Assembly: GCF_035594125.1 (NCBI RefSeq)
Contig: NC_087186.1
Span: 1,688,728-1,752,727 of the forward strand
Length of the DNA stretch: 64,000 bases
Direction of reading: 5' to 3'
DNA from: Scylla paramamosain
Taxonomy: Eukaryota; Arthropoda; Malacostraca; Decapoda; Portunidae
Below the pieces are notes generated by a model, which saw only the letters and a program-made list of their open reading frames with translations, searched no databases and was not told where the DNA came from. Of this stretch, positions 17,500-27,860 are shown piece by piece. Each line of letters begins with the position of its first letter. The first letter of the stretch is position 1. The position numbers and the translations under genes were made by a program.

Positions 17500-18149
17500 T
17501 GGGAAGGGTTAAAAAATGTAAATAATTTAATACCATCAGATCCTCCACGTTAAAATATTTCATCTTGCTTTAATGGACATCTTATAGATTTAGGTAAATA
17601 TCCCTAACGTATATTATAAGAAATATCTGAATAAATTTCCTTCATTCTCCATTCCAACAAATACTAATGTGGTAAAAAAATTTTAAAAGCTCTAAAGTCA
17701 GAGAGTGCAGGATGTGATGAAATATCATTAAACATTTTAAAACAAATGTATATGCATTTGGGAATTCCTTTAACACACACCATCAACATTTCATTAAAAC
17801 AAGGTATCTCCTCTGATCGCAAAAAAAAAAAAAAAAAGTTATCTCAATTTGTAAATCAGAAGATAAATGCAACATAAATAATTATAGGCCAGCTTTCAGT
17901 AAAATTTATGAAAAAAAAAAAATTGTCGCAGCACACTTAGTTAATTATCTTGAAAACACGAATTATTAAATTATCAACATGGCATTAGAAAAAGCTACTC
18001 TATAGAAACTGCAAAATTACAGTCTATCAGTAATGTATAAAAATACTTAGAGGAGAAATCAAGTGTTGTCAAAATATTCATCAATTTTTCCAAAGCGTTT
18101 GATACTTTAAATAACGATATAGTATTAGATAAATTAGAACATAATGGAT

Positions 18150-18155
<6 letters not shown>
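17500..18155 (+). pseudogene. Reverse-transcriptase relic of a second, AT-rich LINE
   Basis: Frame-hopping translation gives KALKSESAGCDEIS at about 17690, NNYRPAFSKIYEK at about 17875, HLVNYLEN at about 17930, then FPKRLIL where DLSKAFDTL would be expected at about 18090. The order matches RT fingers and palm (NYRP...KAFD) of CR1/Rex-like non-LTR elements. It is clearly distinct from LINE-1fam in AT-rich codon use. It stops at a poly(T) where a minus-strand LINE-1fam copy starts, so that copy probably inserted into it. Confidence 0.6.
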
Positions 18156-18167
<12 letters not shown>

Positions 18168-18182
<15 letters not shown>

Positions 18183-20131
18183 ATGTAGGAAGAACACTGG
18201 CAAAGGACAACAAAAATCCCCCCCCCGCGCCAAAAAAAAAAAAAAAAAAAAGCCCACTGAGATACCAGTCCCAGAAAAGGGTCCAAAGCAGCAGTAAAAA
18301 AATGATGGATAAGTGTCTTGAAACCTATCTCTTGAAGGAATTCAAGTCATAGGAAGGTGGAAATACAAAAGCAGGCAGGGAGTGGTGTCATGAGCGTAGG
18401 AGTGGATAGGACAAGAAGTTTGGTTTATAAGGTCATTGATGAATAATAAGAAGAAAGTGGGTGACAAGACAGAACCCTGTTAATAGATTTAGGAGAAGAA
18501 CAGTGACCGTCTACCACAGCAGCAATAGAACGGTCAGAAAGGAAACTTAAGATGAAGTTACAAAGAGAAGGATAGAAGCTGTAGGAGGGTAGTTTGGAAA
18601 TCAAAGCTTTGTGCCAAACTCAATCAAAAGCTTTTGATATGTCTTAGGCAACAGCAAAAGTTTCACCAAAATCTCTAAAAGAGGATGACCAAGACTCAGT
18701 AAGGAAAGGCAGATCACCAGTAGAACGGCCTTGGCAGAACCCATACTGGCGATCAGATAGAAGGTTGTGAAGTGATAGATGTTTAAGAACCTTCCTATTG
18801 AGGATAGATTCAAAAACTTTAGATAGGTAGGAAATTAAAGCAATAGGACTATAGTTTGAGGGATTAGAACGGTTACCCTTTTTAGGAACAGGCTGATTGT
18901 AGGCAAATTTCCAGCAAGAAGGAAAGGTGGATGTTGACAGACAGAGCTGAAAGACTTTGACTAGGCAAGGTGCAAGCACGGAGGCACAGTTTCAGAGAAC
19001 AATAGGAGGGTCAGGAGGGGAGTTAAATCTTGAAAGATTTTGACGCTTTCTGTTAATGAAGGAGTTTTTGGCTAGTTGGAGAACAGACTCGGCATGGTTC
19101 CGGGCAAAAATATAAAGTGCATGAGATTCTGGTGATGGAAGGCTTAAGTACCCTTTTGTGGGCCACCTCTCTATCATGTATAGCACGAGAACAAGCTGTG
19201 TTAAAACAACATTTGGAAGGTTTAGGTCGAGAAAAAGAGTAAGGAATATACGCTTCCATGCCAGACACTATCACCTCTGTTATGCGTTCAGCACACAAAG
19301 AAGGATCTCTGTCACGGAAGCAGTAGTCATTCCAAGGAAAATCAGCAAAATACCTCCTCAGGTCCCTCCAACTAGCAGAGGCAAAACGCCAGTGGCACGT
19401 CCGCTTAGGGGGATCCTGAGGAGGGATTGGAGCGATAGGACAATATACAGATGTGAGATTGTGATCGGAGGAGCCCAATGGAGAAGAGAGGGTGACAGCA
19501 TAAGCAGAAGGATTAGAGGTCAGTAAAAGGTCAAGAATGTTGGGCGTATCTGGAAGATGGTCAGGAATACGAGTAGGTTGCACCAGTTGTTCTAGGTCGT
19601 GGAGGATAGCAAAATTGAAGGCTAGTTCACCAGGATGGTCAGTGAAGGGAGAGGAAAGCCAAAGCTGGTGGTGAACATTAAAGTCTCCAAGAAAGGAAAT
19701 CTCTGCAATAGGGGAGAGAGTCAGATTGTGCTGCACTTTGGAAGTTAAATAGTCAAAGAATTTCTTATAATCAGAGAAGTTAGGTGAGAGATATACAACA
19801 CAAATAAATTTAGTTTAAGAGCGACTCTATAGTCATAGCCAGATGATGAAAAATTCGGAAGGTTGAAGAGCGTGGGCACGAAAGCAGGTTAAGTGGTTGT
19901 GCACATAAACGCAACATCCGGCTTTGGATCGAAAATGAGGATAGAGAAAGTAAGAGGGAACAGAAAAAGGGCTACTGCCAGTTGCCTCAGACACCTGACT
20001 TTCAATGAGGAAAAGAAGATAAGGTTTAGAAAAGGAGAGGTGGTGTTCTACAGATAAGAAATTAGATCTTAGACCACGAATGTTGCAGAAGTTAATGAAG
20101 AAAATAGGACATTTGTGGTCCCCTCCTCAGA
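18168..20131 (-). mobile_element. LINE-1fam copy B1, left arm of a head-to-head pair
   Basis: The poly(T) tail at 18168-18182 is followed by the reverse complement of the family 3' end. RT (about 18600-18980) and endonuclease (about 19053-19736, containing [17 protein letters not shown]) follow on the minus strand. There are internal deletions: most of the C-terminal RT region, and about 70 bp near 20104. Its outermost base pairs with the start of copy B2 across a 3-base spacer. Confidence 0.88.
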
Positions 20132-20134
20132 CCA

Positions 20135-22900
20135 TCTGGGTAGGGGACCACAAATGTCCCCACGTCGGACTGCCTTTCTGACAACGACCCTAAGTGTCTT
20201 GATACCCCCCTCAACCTTTGCTTGATTAACTTCTGCAACATTCGCATCTAAGATCTGATTTTTAATCTCTAGAACACCAGCTCTCTTCTTCTAAACCTCA
20301 TCTTCTTTTCCTCACCGAAATTCAGGTGTCTGAGGCAGCTGATGGTAGGCCCTTTTCTGTTCCCTCCTAATTTCTCTATCCTCATTTTCAATCCAAAGAT
20401 GTTGCGTTTATGCGCGCAACGACTTAACCTGCTCTCGTGCCCACGCTCTTGAATCTTCTGAGTTTTCCACCATCTGGCTACGACTATAGAGTCACTCTCA
20501 AACTAAATTTATCTGTGCTGTATGCCTCTCACCTAACCCCTCTGACTATAAGAAATTCTTTGAATACCTAACTTCCAAAGTGGAGCACATTCTGATTATC
20601 TTCCCTTTTGCAGAGATCTCTATTCTTGGAGACTTCAGTGTTCACCACAGCTTTGGCTTTCCTCTTCCTTCGCTGACCATCCTGGTGAACTAGCCTTCAA
20701 CTTTGCTGCCCTCCATGATCTAGAGCAATTGGTACAACACCCTACTCGTATTCCTAACCGTCTTGGAGATACGCCCAACATTCTTGACCTTTTCCTAACC
20801 TCTAGTCCTTCTGCTTATGCTGTCACCCTCTCTTCTCCATTGAGCTCCTCCGATCACAATCTCACATCTGTATCTTGTCCTATCACTCCAATCCCTCCTC
20901 AGGATTCCCCTAAGTGAAGGTGCCTCTGGCGTTTTGCCTCTGCTAGTTGGGGAGACCTGAGGAGGTATTTTGCTGGTTTTCCTTGAAATGACTACTGCTT
21001 CCCTGTCAGAGACCCGTCTTTGTGTGCGGAGCGCATAACAAAGGTGATAGTGTCTGGCATGGAGGCGTACACATTCCTCACTATTTTCTCGACCTAAAAC
21101 TTCCAAACCTTCGTTTAATACAGCTTATTTTCGTGCTATACATGATAGAGAGGTGGCCCACAAAAGGTACTTAAGCCTTCCATCACCTTAATCTCATGCA
21201 CTTTATATTTCTGCCTAGAACCATGACAAGTCTCTTCTCCAACTACCGAAGAAACTCTTTCATTAACAGAAAGTGTCAAAATCTTTGAAGATCTAACTCC
21301 CCTCGTGACTTCTGGCATCTATCCAAAAATATCTCCAATAACTTTGCTTCTTCTTCTTTCCCTCCTTTATTTTAACCAGATGGTACCATTGCTGTCACAT
21401 TTATCTCTAAAGCTGAACTCTTCGCTCAAACCTTTGTTAAAAACCCTACCTTGGATGATTTAGGGCTTGTTCCTCTTTCTTTTCCACCCTCTGACTACTT
21501 CATGCTGGCTATTAAAATTCTTCACAATGATATTTTCCATGCCTTCGCTGGCCTAAGTCTTCGGAAGGCTTATAGACTTGATGGAGTCCCTCCTATTGTT
21601 CTCCTAAACTATGCCTCCGTGCTTGCACCTTGCCTAGTCAAATTCAAAGCTCTGTCTATTAACATTTACCTTTCCTTCCTGCTGGAAGTTTGCCCACATT
21701 CAACCTGTTCCTAAAAAAGGGTAAACGTTCTAATCCCTCAAACTACCGTTCTATCGCTTTAATTTCCTGGCTATCTAAAGTTTTTGAATCTATCCTTAAT
21801 AGGAAGATTCTTAAACATTCATCACTTCACAACCTTCTATCTGATCGCCAGTATGGGTTTCGTCAAGGCCCTTCTACTGGTGATCTTCTGGCTTTCCTTA
21901 CTGAGTCTTGGTCATCCTCTTTTAGAGATTTTGGTGAAACTCTTGCTGTTGCCTTGGATATATGAAAAGCTTTTGATAGAGTCTGGTACAAAGCTTTGAT
22001 TTCCAAACTACCGTCCTACGGCTTCTAACCTTCTCTCTGTAACTCCATCTCAAGTTTCCTTTCTGACCGTTCTATTGCTGCTGTGGTAGACGGTCACTGT
22101 TCTTCTCCTAAATCTATTAACAGTGGTATTCCTCAGGGTTCTGTCCTGTCACACGCTCTTTTCTTATTATTCATCAATGACCTTCTAAACCTAATTTTTT
22201 TGTCCTATCCACTCCTACGCTGATGATACCACACTGAACTTTTCCACGTTTTTTCACAGATGTCCAACCCTTCAGGAAGTAAACATTTCACACAGGGAAG
22301 CCACAGAGCGCCTGTCTTCTGATCTTTCTAAAATTTTTGATTGGGTTAGAGCAAACTTGGTATTGTTCAGTGCCTCAAAAACTCAATTTCTCCAGCTATG
22401 AACTCGACACAACCTTCCAGACAACTATTCTCTCTTCTTCAGTGACACTCAACTGCCCCCCTCTTCTACACTGAATTTCCTCGGTGTCATTTACTTATAT
22501 CTGAACTGGAAACTTCACATCTCATTTCTAGCTAAAAAAAAAAACAGCTTCTAGGAAGTTAGGTGTTCAGAGACATCTCTGCCAGTTTTTCTCATCCCCC
22601 TCTCCCTGCTGCTAACTCTGTACAGGGGCTTTATCCGTCCATGTATGGAGTATGCTTCACATGTCTGGGATGGGTTCCATTCATACTGCTCTTCTAGACA
22701 GGGTGGAATCAAAAGCTTTTCGTCTCATCATCTCCTCTCCTCCAACTGACTGTCTTCAGTCTCACTCTCTTATCGCCGTATCTCTAGCTGTCTTCTACCG
22801 CTATTTTCATGCTAAGTGCTTGCTCTTCTGATCTTGGTAACTGCATACCTCCCTTACTTCCGAGGCCTCACTGCACAAGACTTTTTTTCTTTCTCTCATT
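20135..22900 (+). mobile_element. LINE-1fam copy B2, right arm, split by a CR1-like insert
   Basis: Starts at the same element position as copy B1 but in the opposite orientation. Endonuclease (about 20600-21120) and RT motifs (KPL-type [30 protein letters not shown] about 21860) are readable with stops and frameshifts. The element runs to about 22900 in the sequence 'gcacaagactttttttctttctctca' and resumes at 24234 with 'acccctattccgtccacctc'. The intact copy has these two phrases joined. Confidence 0.87.
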
Positions 22901-23069
22901 CAAGTGGACTAACGTAACCAGCGGGGTACTACATGGATTAGTCTTAGGATAAGTTCTCTTCCTTTTTTATATCAACGACATAGATGAGCGTGTTACCAGC
23001 ATAATATCGAAGTTTGTTGATGACACCAAAATTGCGAATTCCGTATTCTCTAATGAAGAAGTAACTGAA

Positions 23070-23408
23070 ATGCAGAAAAATCTAGAGAAATTGATTGAGT
23101 GGGAGCAAACCTGGCAGATGAATTTTAATGCAGACAAGTGCAAAGTGCTCCACATAGGGTATAGAAACGAGAAAGCAAAATATATTTTAAATGGTACCCA
23201 ACTTGAAAGTGTTGACAACGAAATTGATTTAGGAGTGACAATATCGAGTAGCTTAAAATCTAGCCAACAATGTTCAGAAGTCGTAAAGAAAGCAAATAAG
23301 GTAATTGGCTTAATCGGCAAATCTTTTGAATATAAATCTAAGGATACAATCCTCACTTTGTTTAACTCTTTAGCCCGTCCCCTTTTGAAATGCTGCATTC
23401 AAGCATAG
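23070..23408 (+). pseudogene. CR1-like reverse transcriptase fragment
   Basis: An uninterrupted frame of 112 codons from the RT thumb/connection segment. It contains the K-C-K-V-L-H-I-G signature of the motif after the catalytic FADD box (here VDDTK, just upstream and in a broken frame). A stop follows 'KCCIQA'. The rest continues in other frames (23469-23669). Confidence 0.75.
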
Positions 23409-23690
23409 TGCCCCTACTAACAGAAAGGCATTGATAAATTAGAAAGAGTTCAGCGTAGAGTAACAAAATTGATACCAAGCCTAAGAAACAAGTCGTACGA
23501 AAAACGTCTTAAAGAATTAAATCTTTCCCCATTAACACAAAGAAGACTAAGAGGCGACTTAATACAGATGTTTAAAATCATGAAAGGCATTGATAACATG
23601 AACTGCAGTAAATATTTCACGATAGACTTCAAATTACACGCGTGGAAACGGTTGCAAAATTGTTGGTAAATCCTTCAACTCTCACGAATA

Positions 23691-23865
<175 letters not shown>

Positions 23866-24233
23866 CATCGAGTTGTAAATCTATGGAATAGGCTTTAATG
23901 GTACGTGATAGACTGCAACACCGTTGATACTTTTAAACGCCGTCTTGATAGATATCTTGCCTGCAATCCGCGGCTAACAGCGTTTGTTTGCTAGTGATTA
24001 ACTTCCTTGCCCTCAGGAAATGTGGGCACCTCATTTCATCTGTTTCCTTTCTTTTCTATACAATTTCCTTCGTTTTTTTCCCCTCTACGGCTTATGCCGG
24101 AGGGAGTGGAGGGTGGGGAGAAAGCCTTCTGCTTTTCTGTTTTTTCTTCTATCACCTTAGTAGTCTTAGGTCGGGTCACCTCATGAGGACCGCAAGGTCT
24201 GTTTTGGACTGTTTTTCTATGTAACTCTATGTA

Positions 24234-24487
24234 ACCCCTATTCCGTCCACCTCTCTAATGCAAGAGTTAACCAGTATTCTCAATCATTCATCCCTTTCTC
24301 TGGTACATTTTGGAACTCTGGAAACTCTGTAAACTCTGGAACTCTGGAGGTTTCAAGACACTTATCCTTCAATTTTTGACTACCGCTTTGGACCCTTTTC
24401 TGAGACTGGCATCTCAGTAGGCTTTTTTTTTTTATTGAATTTTTGTTGCTCTTGGCCAGTGTTCCTTCTACATAAAAAAAAAAAAAT
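24234..24487 (+). mobile_element. LINE-1fam copy B2, 3' end after the CR1 insert
   Basis: Continues the C-terminal ORF region ('gcaagagttaaccagtattctcaatcattcatcc') and the family 3' UTR (atctcagtaggc, ttgttgctcttggccagtg), ending in a cttctacat-A13 tail. A small local duplication of 'ctctggaaactctg' lies at about 24310-24345. Confidence 0.88.
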
Positions 24488-24639
24488 GCTTTTAATAATC
24501 ATTGCACATATATTATAATTATCACAAGCTTCTTTCAAAATGGATTTTGAAATAGCAAAGTTTCGGAATCGCTGCGAAATCGGAAAAAAAATTAAATATA
24601 TGCTGATAGTGTCAACTGCCGTTCGTAATCCTTACTGCT

Positions 24640-25110
24640 AAGACGCCTGTACGTACTATGAGTAGGGCGCTGCATTTTTGTTCTTCACCACCTGGCTAAG
24701 ATTTCATTGGCATCGATTAAATTCACTTGTTTTGCGTAGCTTTCACCCATCCCATCTCTTCTGACAACTTAACATTTTTTTTCATTAATTAACCCCCGAA
24801 CTAGAGCATATTCTCACGCATTTACCCTTTGCTGAAATCTGCATACTTTAGGATTTCAATGTTCCTTGATCAAATTTTATTTCACCATCCTGTCTTCTCG
24901 TTCCAGCAATGCCTCTGGACTAACCAAAGTGGATGTGCTTCTGGCACTACAAGTCTGTTAATAAGAGAATCTAAGATAGTATTATTCAAATTTTCCCTAG
25001 AATAACTCTTGCTTCTATGTCAAAGACGCATCCTTTACTTAGAGTTTATAGCACAAGTTATTGTCTCTGGTACAGAAACAAAAAAAGAGAAAAAAAAAAC
25101 GTAGAAAATA
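24640..25110 (+). pseudogene. Very old LINE-1fam endonuclease fragment
   Basis: Frames give ELEHILTHLPFAEICIL near 24800, which matches the family's [19 protein letters not shown] segment, followed by a degraded FNV(H)...SPS. Diverged well beyond the other copies; no intact frame. Confidence 0.5.
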
Positions 25111-25529
25111 AAACTTTATGGAAGCTATTGTTGAAAGCAATGAAATGTTTAGAATAGTCCGAGTATGTTCATTGGAAAGAAAATATTTAGATATTAATGA
25201 AGAGGAAGGGATAGTTGTGTGGAAAATGGTGAAAAAAAAAAATGGAGTAACTGAACATCAAAATGTTCAAATTAATATGAAGACGTTTGAAGGATTGGAT
25301 TGGTCATTCTCCTTAAGAGCGTGAGCTAGTCACTTAGTATTGGGACGGATGGTACTCAGGTCAAATAGGCCTCAGGTCATATGATCCAAATAGGCTTCAA
25401 AACGTTTGGGACTCGAAACATTTGGTACTCCAGTCACTTGGTTCCCAAATATCTCTAGAATCAGACGTCAGACCTACAGGCTTCGTTAATGTAGCATGTT
25501 GATCCGCACACACTAATATAATGTTCAGC
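25111..25529. other. No gene recognised
   Basis: Holds one 68-codon frame (25118-25324) rich in E, K and V, without a recognised domain or neighbours. Not called as a gene. Confidence 0.35.
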
Positions 25530-26105
25530 AAACCACCCACTTACTTATTCCACCACATCCACTCATCCACACAACCATTCAACCGCATCCTAATCCACAT
25601 ACTCCCCCATCCATCCAACCACTGACTTCTATATATACACTGACTTCCATAATATTTATATACCCACCAACCCACCCACTCATCCATCCACCAACCCACC
25701 CACACACCTATCCATACGACCATTCATCCACTCATCCATCTATTCACTCACTGACACTCCCCTCCACCCACCCACCTACACACCTACTGACAACCCATTC
25801 ACTCATTCATCTATCTTTCCACTCACTCACCCTTCCACCCATACCCTACCAGTCCACACACCCTCCATACACAGCCATTGACTTACCCATCCATTTACTC
25901 ACTCAGTCAAATATCCATCCACACACCAATTCACCCACCCACCCATTAACACAACCAACCAGTCACTCACCCATCTACCTACCCATTCACTCTCCTATCC
26001 AATCAACTACCTATCTACCTACTCATCCGTACAATAAATTCATCCATCCACAAATCAATCAATCCACCCGGCTACTTACTCCCGTTCACCCTTCCATACA
26101 CCCAC
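25530..26105. repeat. Degenerate (CATC/CACC)n tetranucleotide array
   Basis: C-rich strand with dozens of catc, cacc, ccat, ctca words ('ccatccaccaacccacccac'), no longer perfectly periodic. An old tetranucleotide microsatellite. A LINE 3' tail starts exactly at its right edge. Confidence 0.85.
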
Positions 26106-26728
26106 TTTTTTTTTTTTATGTAGGAAGGACACTGGCCAAGGGCAACAAAAATCTAATAAAAAAAATGCCCACTGAAATGCCAGTCCCATAAAAGGGTCAA
26201 AGCAGTGGTCAAAAATTGGTGGATAAGTGTCTTGAAACCTCCCTCTAGAAGGAATTCAAGTCATAGGAAGGTGGAAATACAGAAGCAGGTAGGGAGTTCC
26301 AGAGTTTACCAGAGAAAGGGATGAATGATTGAGAGTACTGGTTAACTCTTGCGTTAGAGAGGTGGACAGAATAGGGATGAGAGAAAGAAGAAAGTCTTGT
26401 GCAGCGAGGCCGCGGAAGAAGGGGAGGCATGCAGTTAGCAAGATCAGAAGAGCAGTTGGCAAGAAAATAGCGGTAGAAGACAGCTAGATATGCAACATTG
26501 CGGCGGTGAGAGAGGGGCTGAAGACAGTCAGTTAGAGGAGAGGAGTTGATGAGACGAAAAGCTTTTGATTCCACCCTGTCTAGAAGAGCAGTATGAGTGG
26601 AACCCCCCCAGACATGTGAAGCATACTCCATACATGGACGGATAAGGCCCTTGTACAGAGTTAGCAGCTTGTGGGGGGGGGTGAGAAAAACTGGCGGAGA
26701 CGTCTCAGAACGCCTAACTTCATAGAAG
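26106..26728 (-). mobile_element. LINE-1fam copy C0, 5' truncated 3' end
   Basis: T12 at 26106-26117, then the family 3' UTR. The C-terminal ORF follows on the minus strand (MEYASHVWGGSTHTALLDRV... to about 26245; 128 codons open). It is truncated just upstream of the ORF's poly-C site. Confidence 0.9.
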
Positions 26729-26820
26729 GTTCATAGTTTTTGTCTTGGTGTGCCGGTGCCCTGCCTAAGCCATGGAAGGAATGGTTGGTAGCAGGAGTGA
26801 TGCGCGACCTCATTCCCCTG
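26729..26820. other. Short unassigned sequence
   Basis: Between the LINE end and an inverted-repeat element. It may be leader sequence of the Gypsy relic that resumes at 27861. Confidence 0.3.
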
Positions 26821-27860
26821 GGGCCCCATTAACAAAGATTCTAAGAGTTCGTCTCAGCCTTCTGCTTAGACTTGTGCTTATCTCCCAAGTGGTCTTAAGG
26901 TTGTGCTGAGATGAGCTCTGAAGTCCCAGTATGAAATGGTGAAAGAGCAAAACAGTAAAACCATATATTTCTTAATTTTTGAGTTAATAGTGCAATCTTT
27001 TTTATATATTTTTTGGATTAAATAGCAAAAAAATGATAATTTGTCATCGATTTTGTAAGGGTATTAGCGCGTAAGTTTGTGTTTGTTAATAAGAAAATTA
27101 GATCCCGAGCAAAGCACGTGCATTTTTATCTCAGTGTTTATTTCCTTGAGCCAGCGTTGTCCCTTTATTTCCATTCAGCAGCGCCTTCTTTCCTGTCCTT
27201 TTCTTTAGTATGGAGAAGATGACCCCTAAGGCCGAAAACACCAAGGGAGGAAACCCAGCTGGACCGATGGCAAGACTCTTATCTCGTGTAGTCAGTATAT
27301 GAGGAAACATGAAGGGTTTCACTCATTCAGTACCACAAAAAAAGCTGCGTTATGCTTTATTACTAAGAAGATAAATGAGACACTTCAACAACAGAACACA
27401 TGAAGGTCCAAGGTCATCATTGCTGCATTTCCAATTGGCTAAATAACATAGTAATTATTACTTAAATTACTATCGTCAGTGCATAATTACTTAAATTACT
27501 ATCGTCAGTGCATCACTCCTTCCTGTGGGGGTCTCCAGGGCATCTCCCGCCAAATATGTCACAAATAACACTCCTCCACTTGTATTCTACATATGCCCAA
27601 CAGTTCAGAGTCACTCAGGTCATCGAAAACATCCTTACGAGGCTGATAATTCTTGAGGTGGCGGTGTCGGGCTCGACGGTCGGCCATCTTTGTTTAGTTA
27701 GCTTAGTCTTAGCGTAACTCTTCAAGTTAAGCAGACTCCGGACCTGTCTTAAATTTAAGACCTAGACTAAGCACAACTTGGGAAGTTAGGCACAACTCTA
27801 AGCTTGAGAGCTGGTGTGAGTCAAATCTCTATAGTAAGGAATCTTTGTTAATACGGGCCC
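26821..27860. mobile_element. DNA transposon or MITE-like element with terminal inverted repeats, 1040 bp
   Basis: Left end GGGCCCCATTAACAAAGATT and right end, reversed, GGGCCCGTATTAACAAAGAT match apart from one indel or substitution. Subterminal words also mirror each other (cccaagtggtctta / cttcccaagttgtgctta). No transposase is seen inside, so it would be non-autonomous. GGGCCC-type ends suggest PIF/Harbinger, but no clean 3-bp target duplication was found. Confidence 0.65.

Noticed and set aside
18168..22900. Ordinary twin-priming inversion
   Set aside because: Twin priming gives one poly(A) end; here each arm has its own 3' end.
25541..25723. Trp/Gly-rich minus-strand frame
   Set aside because: Translated CATC/CACC array.
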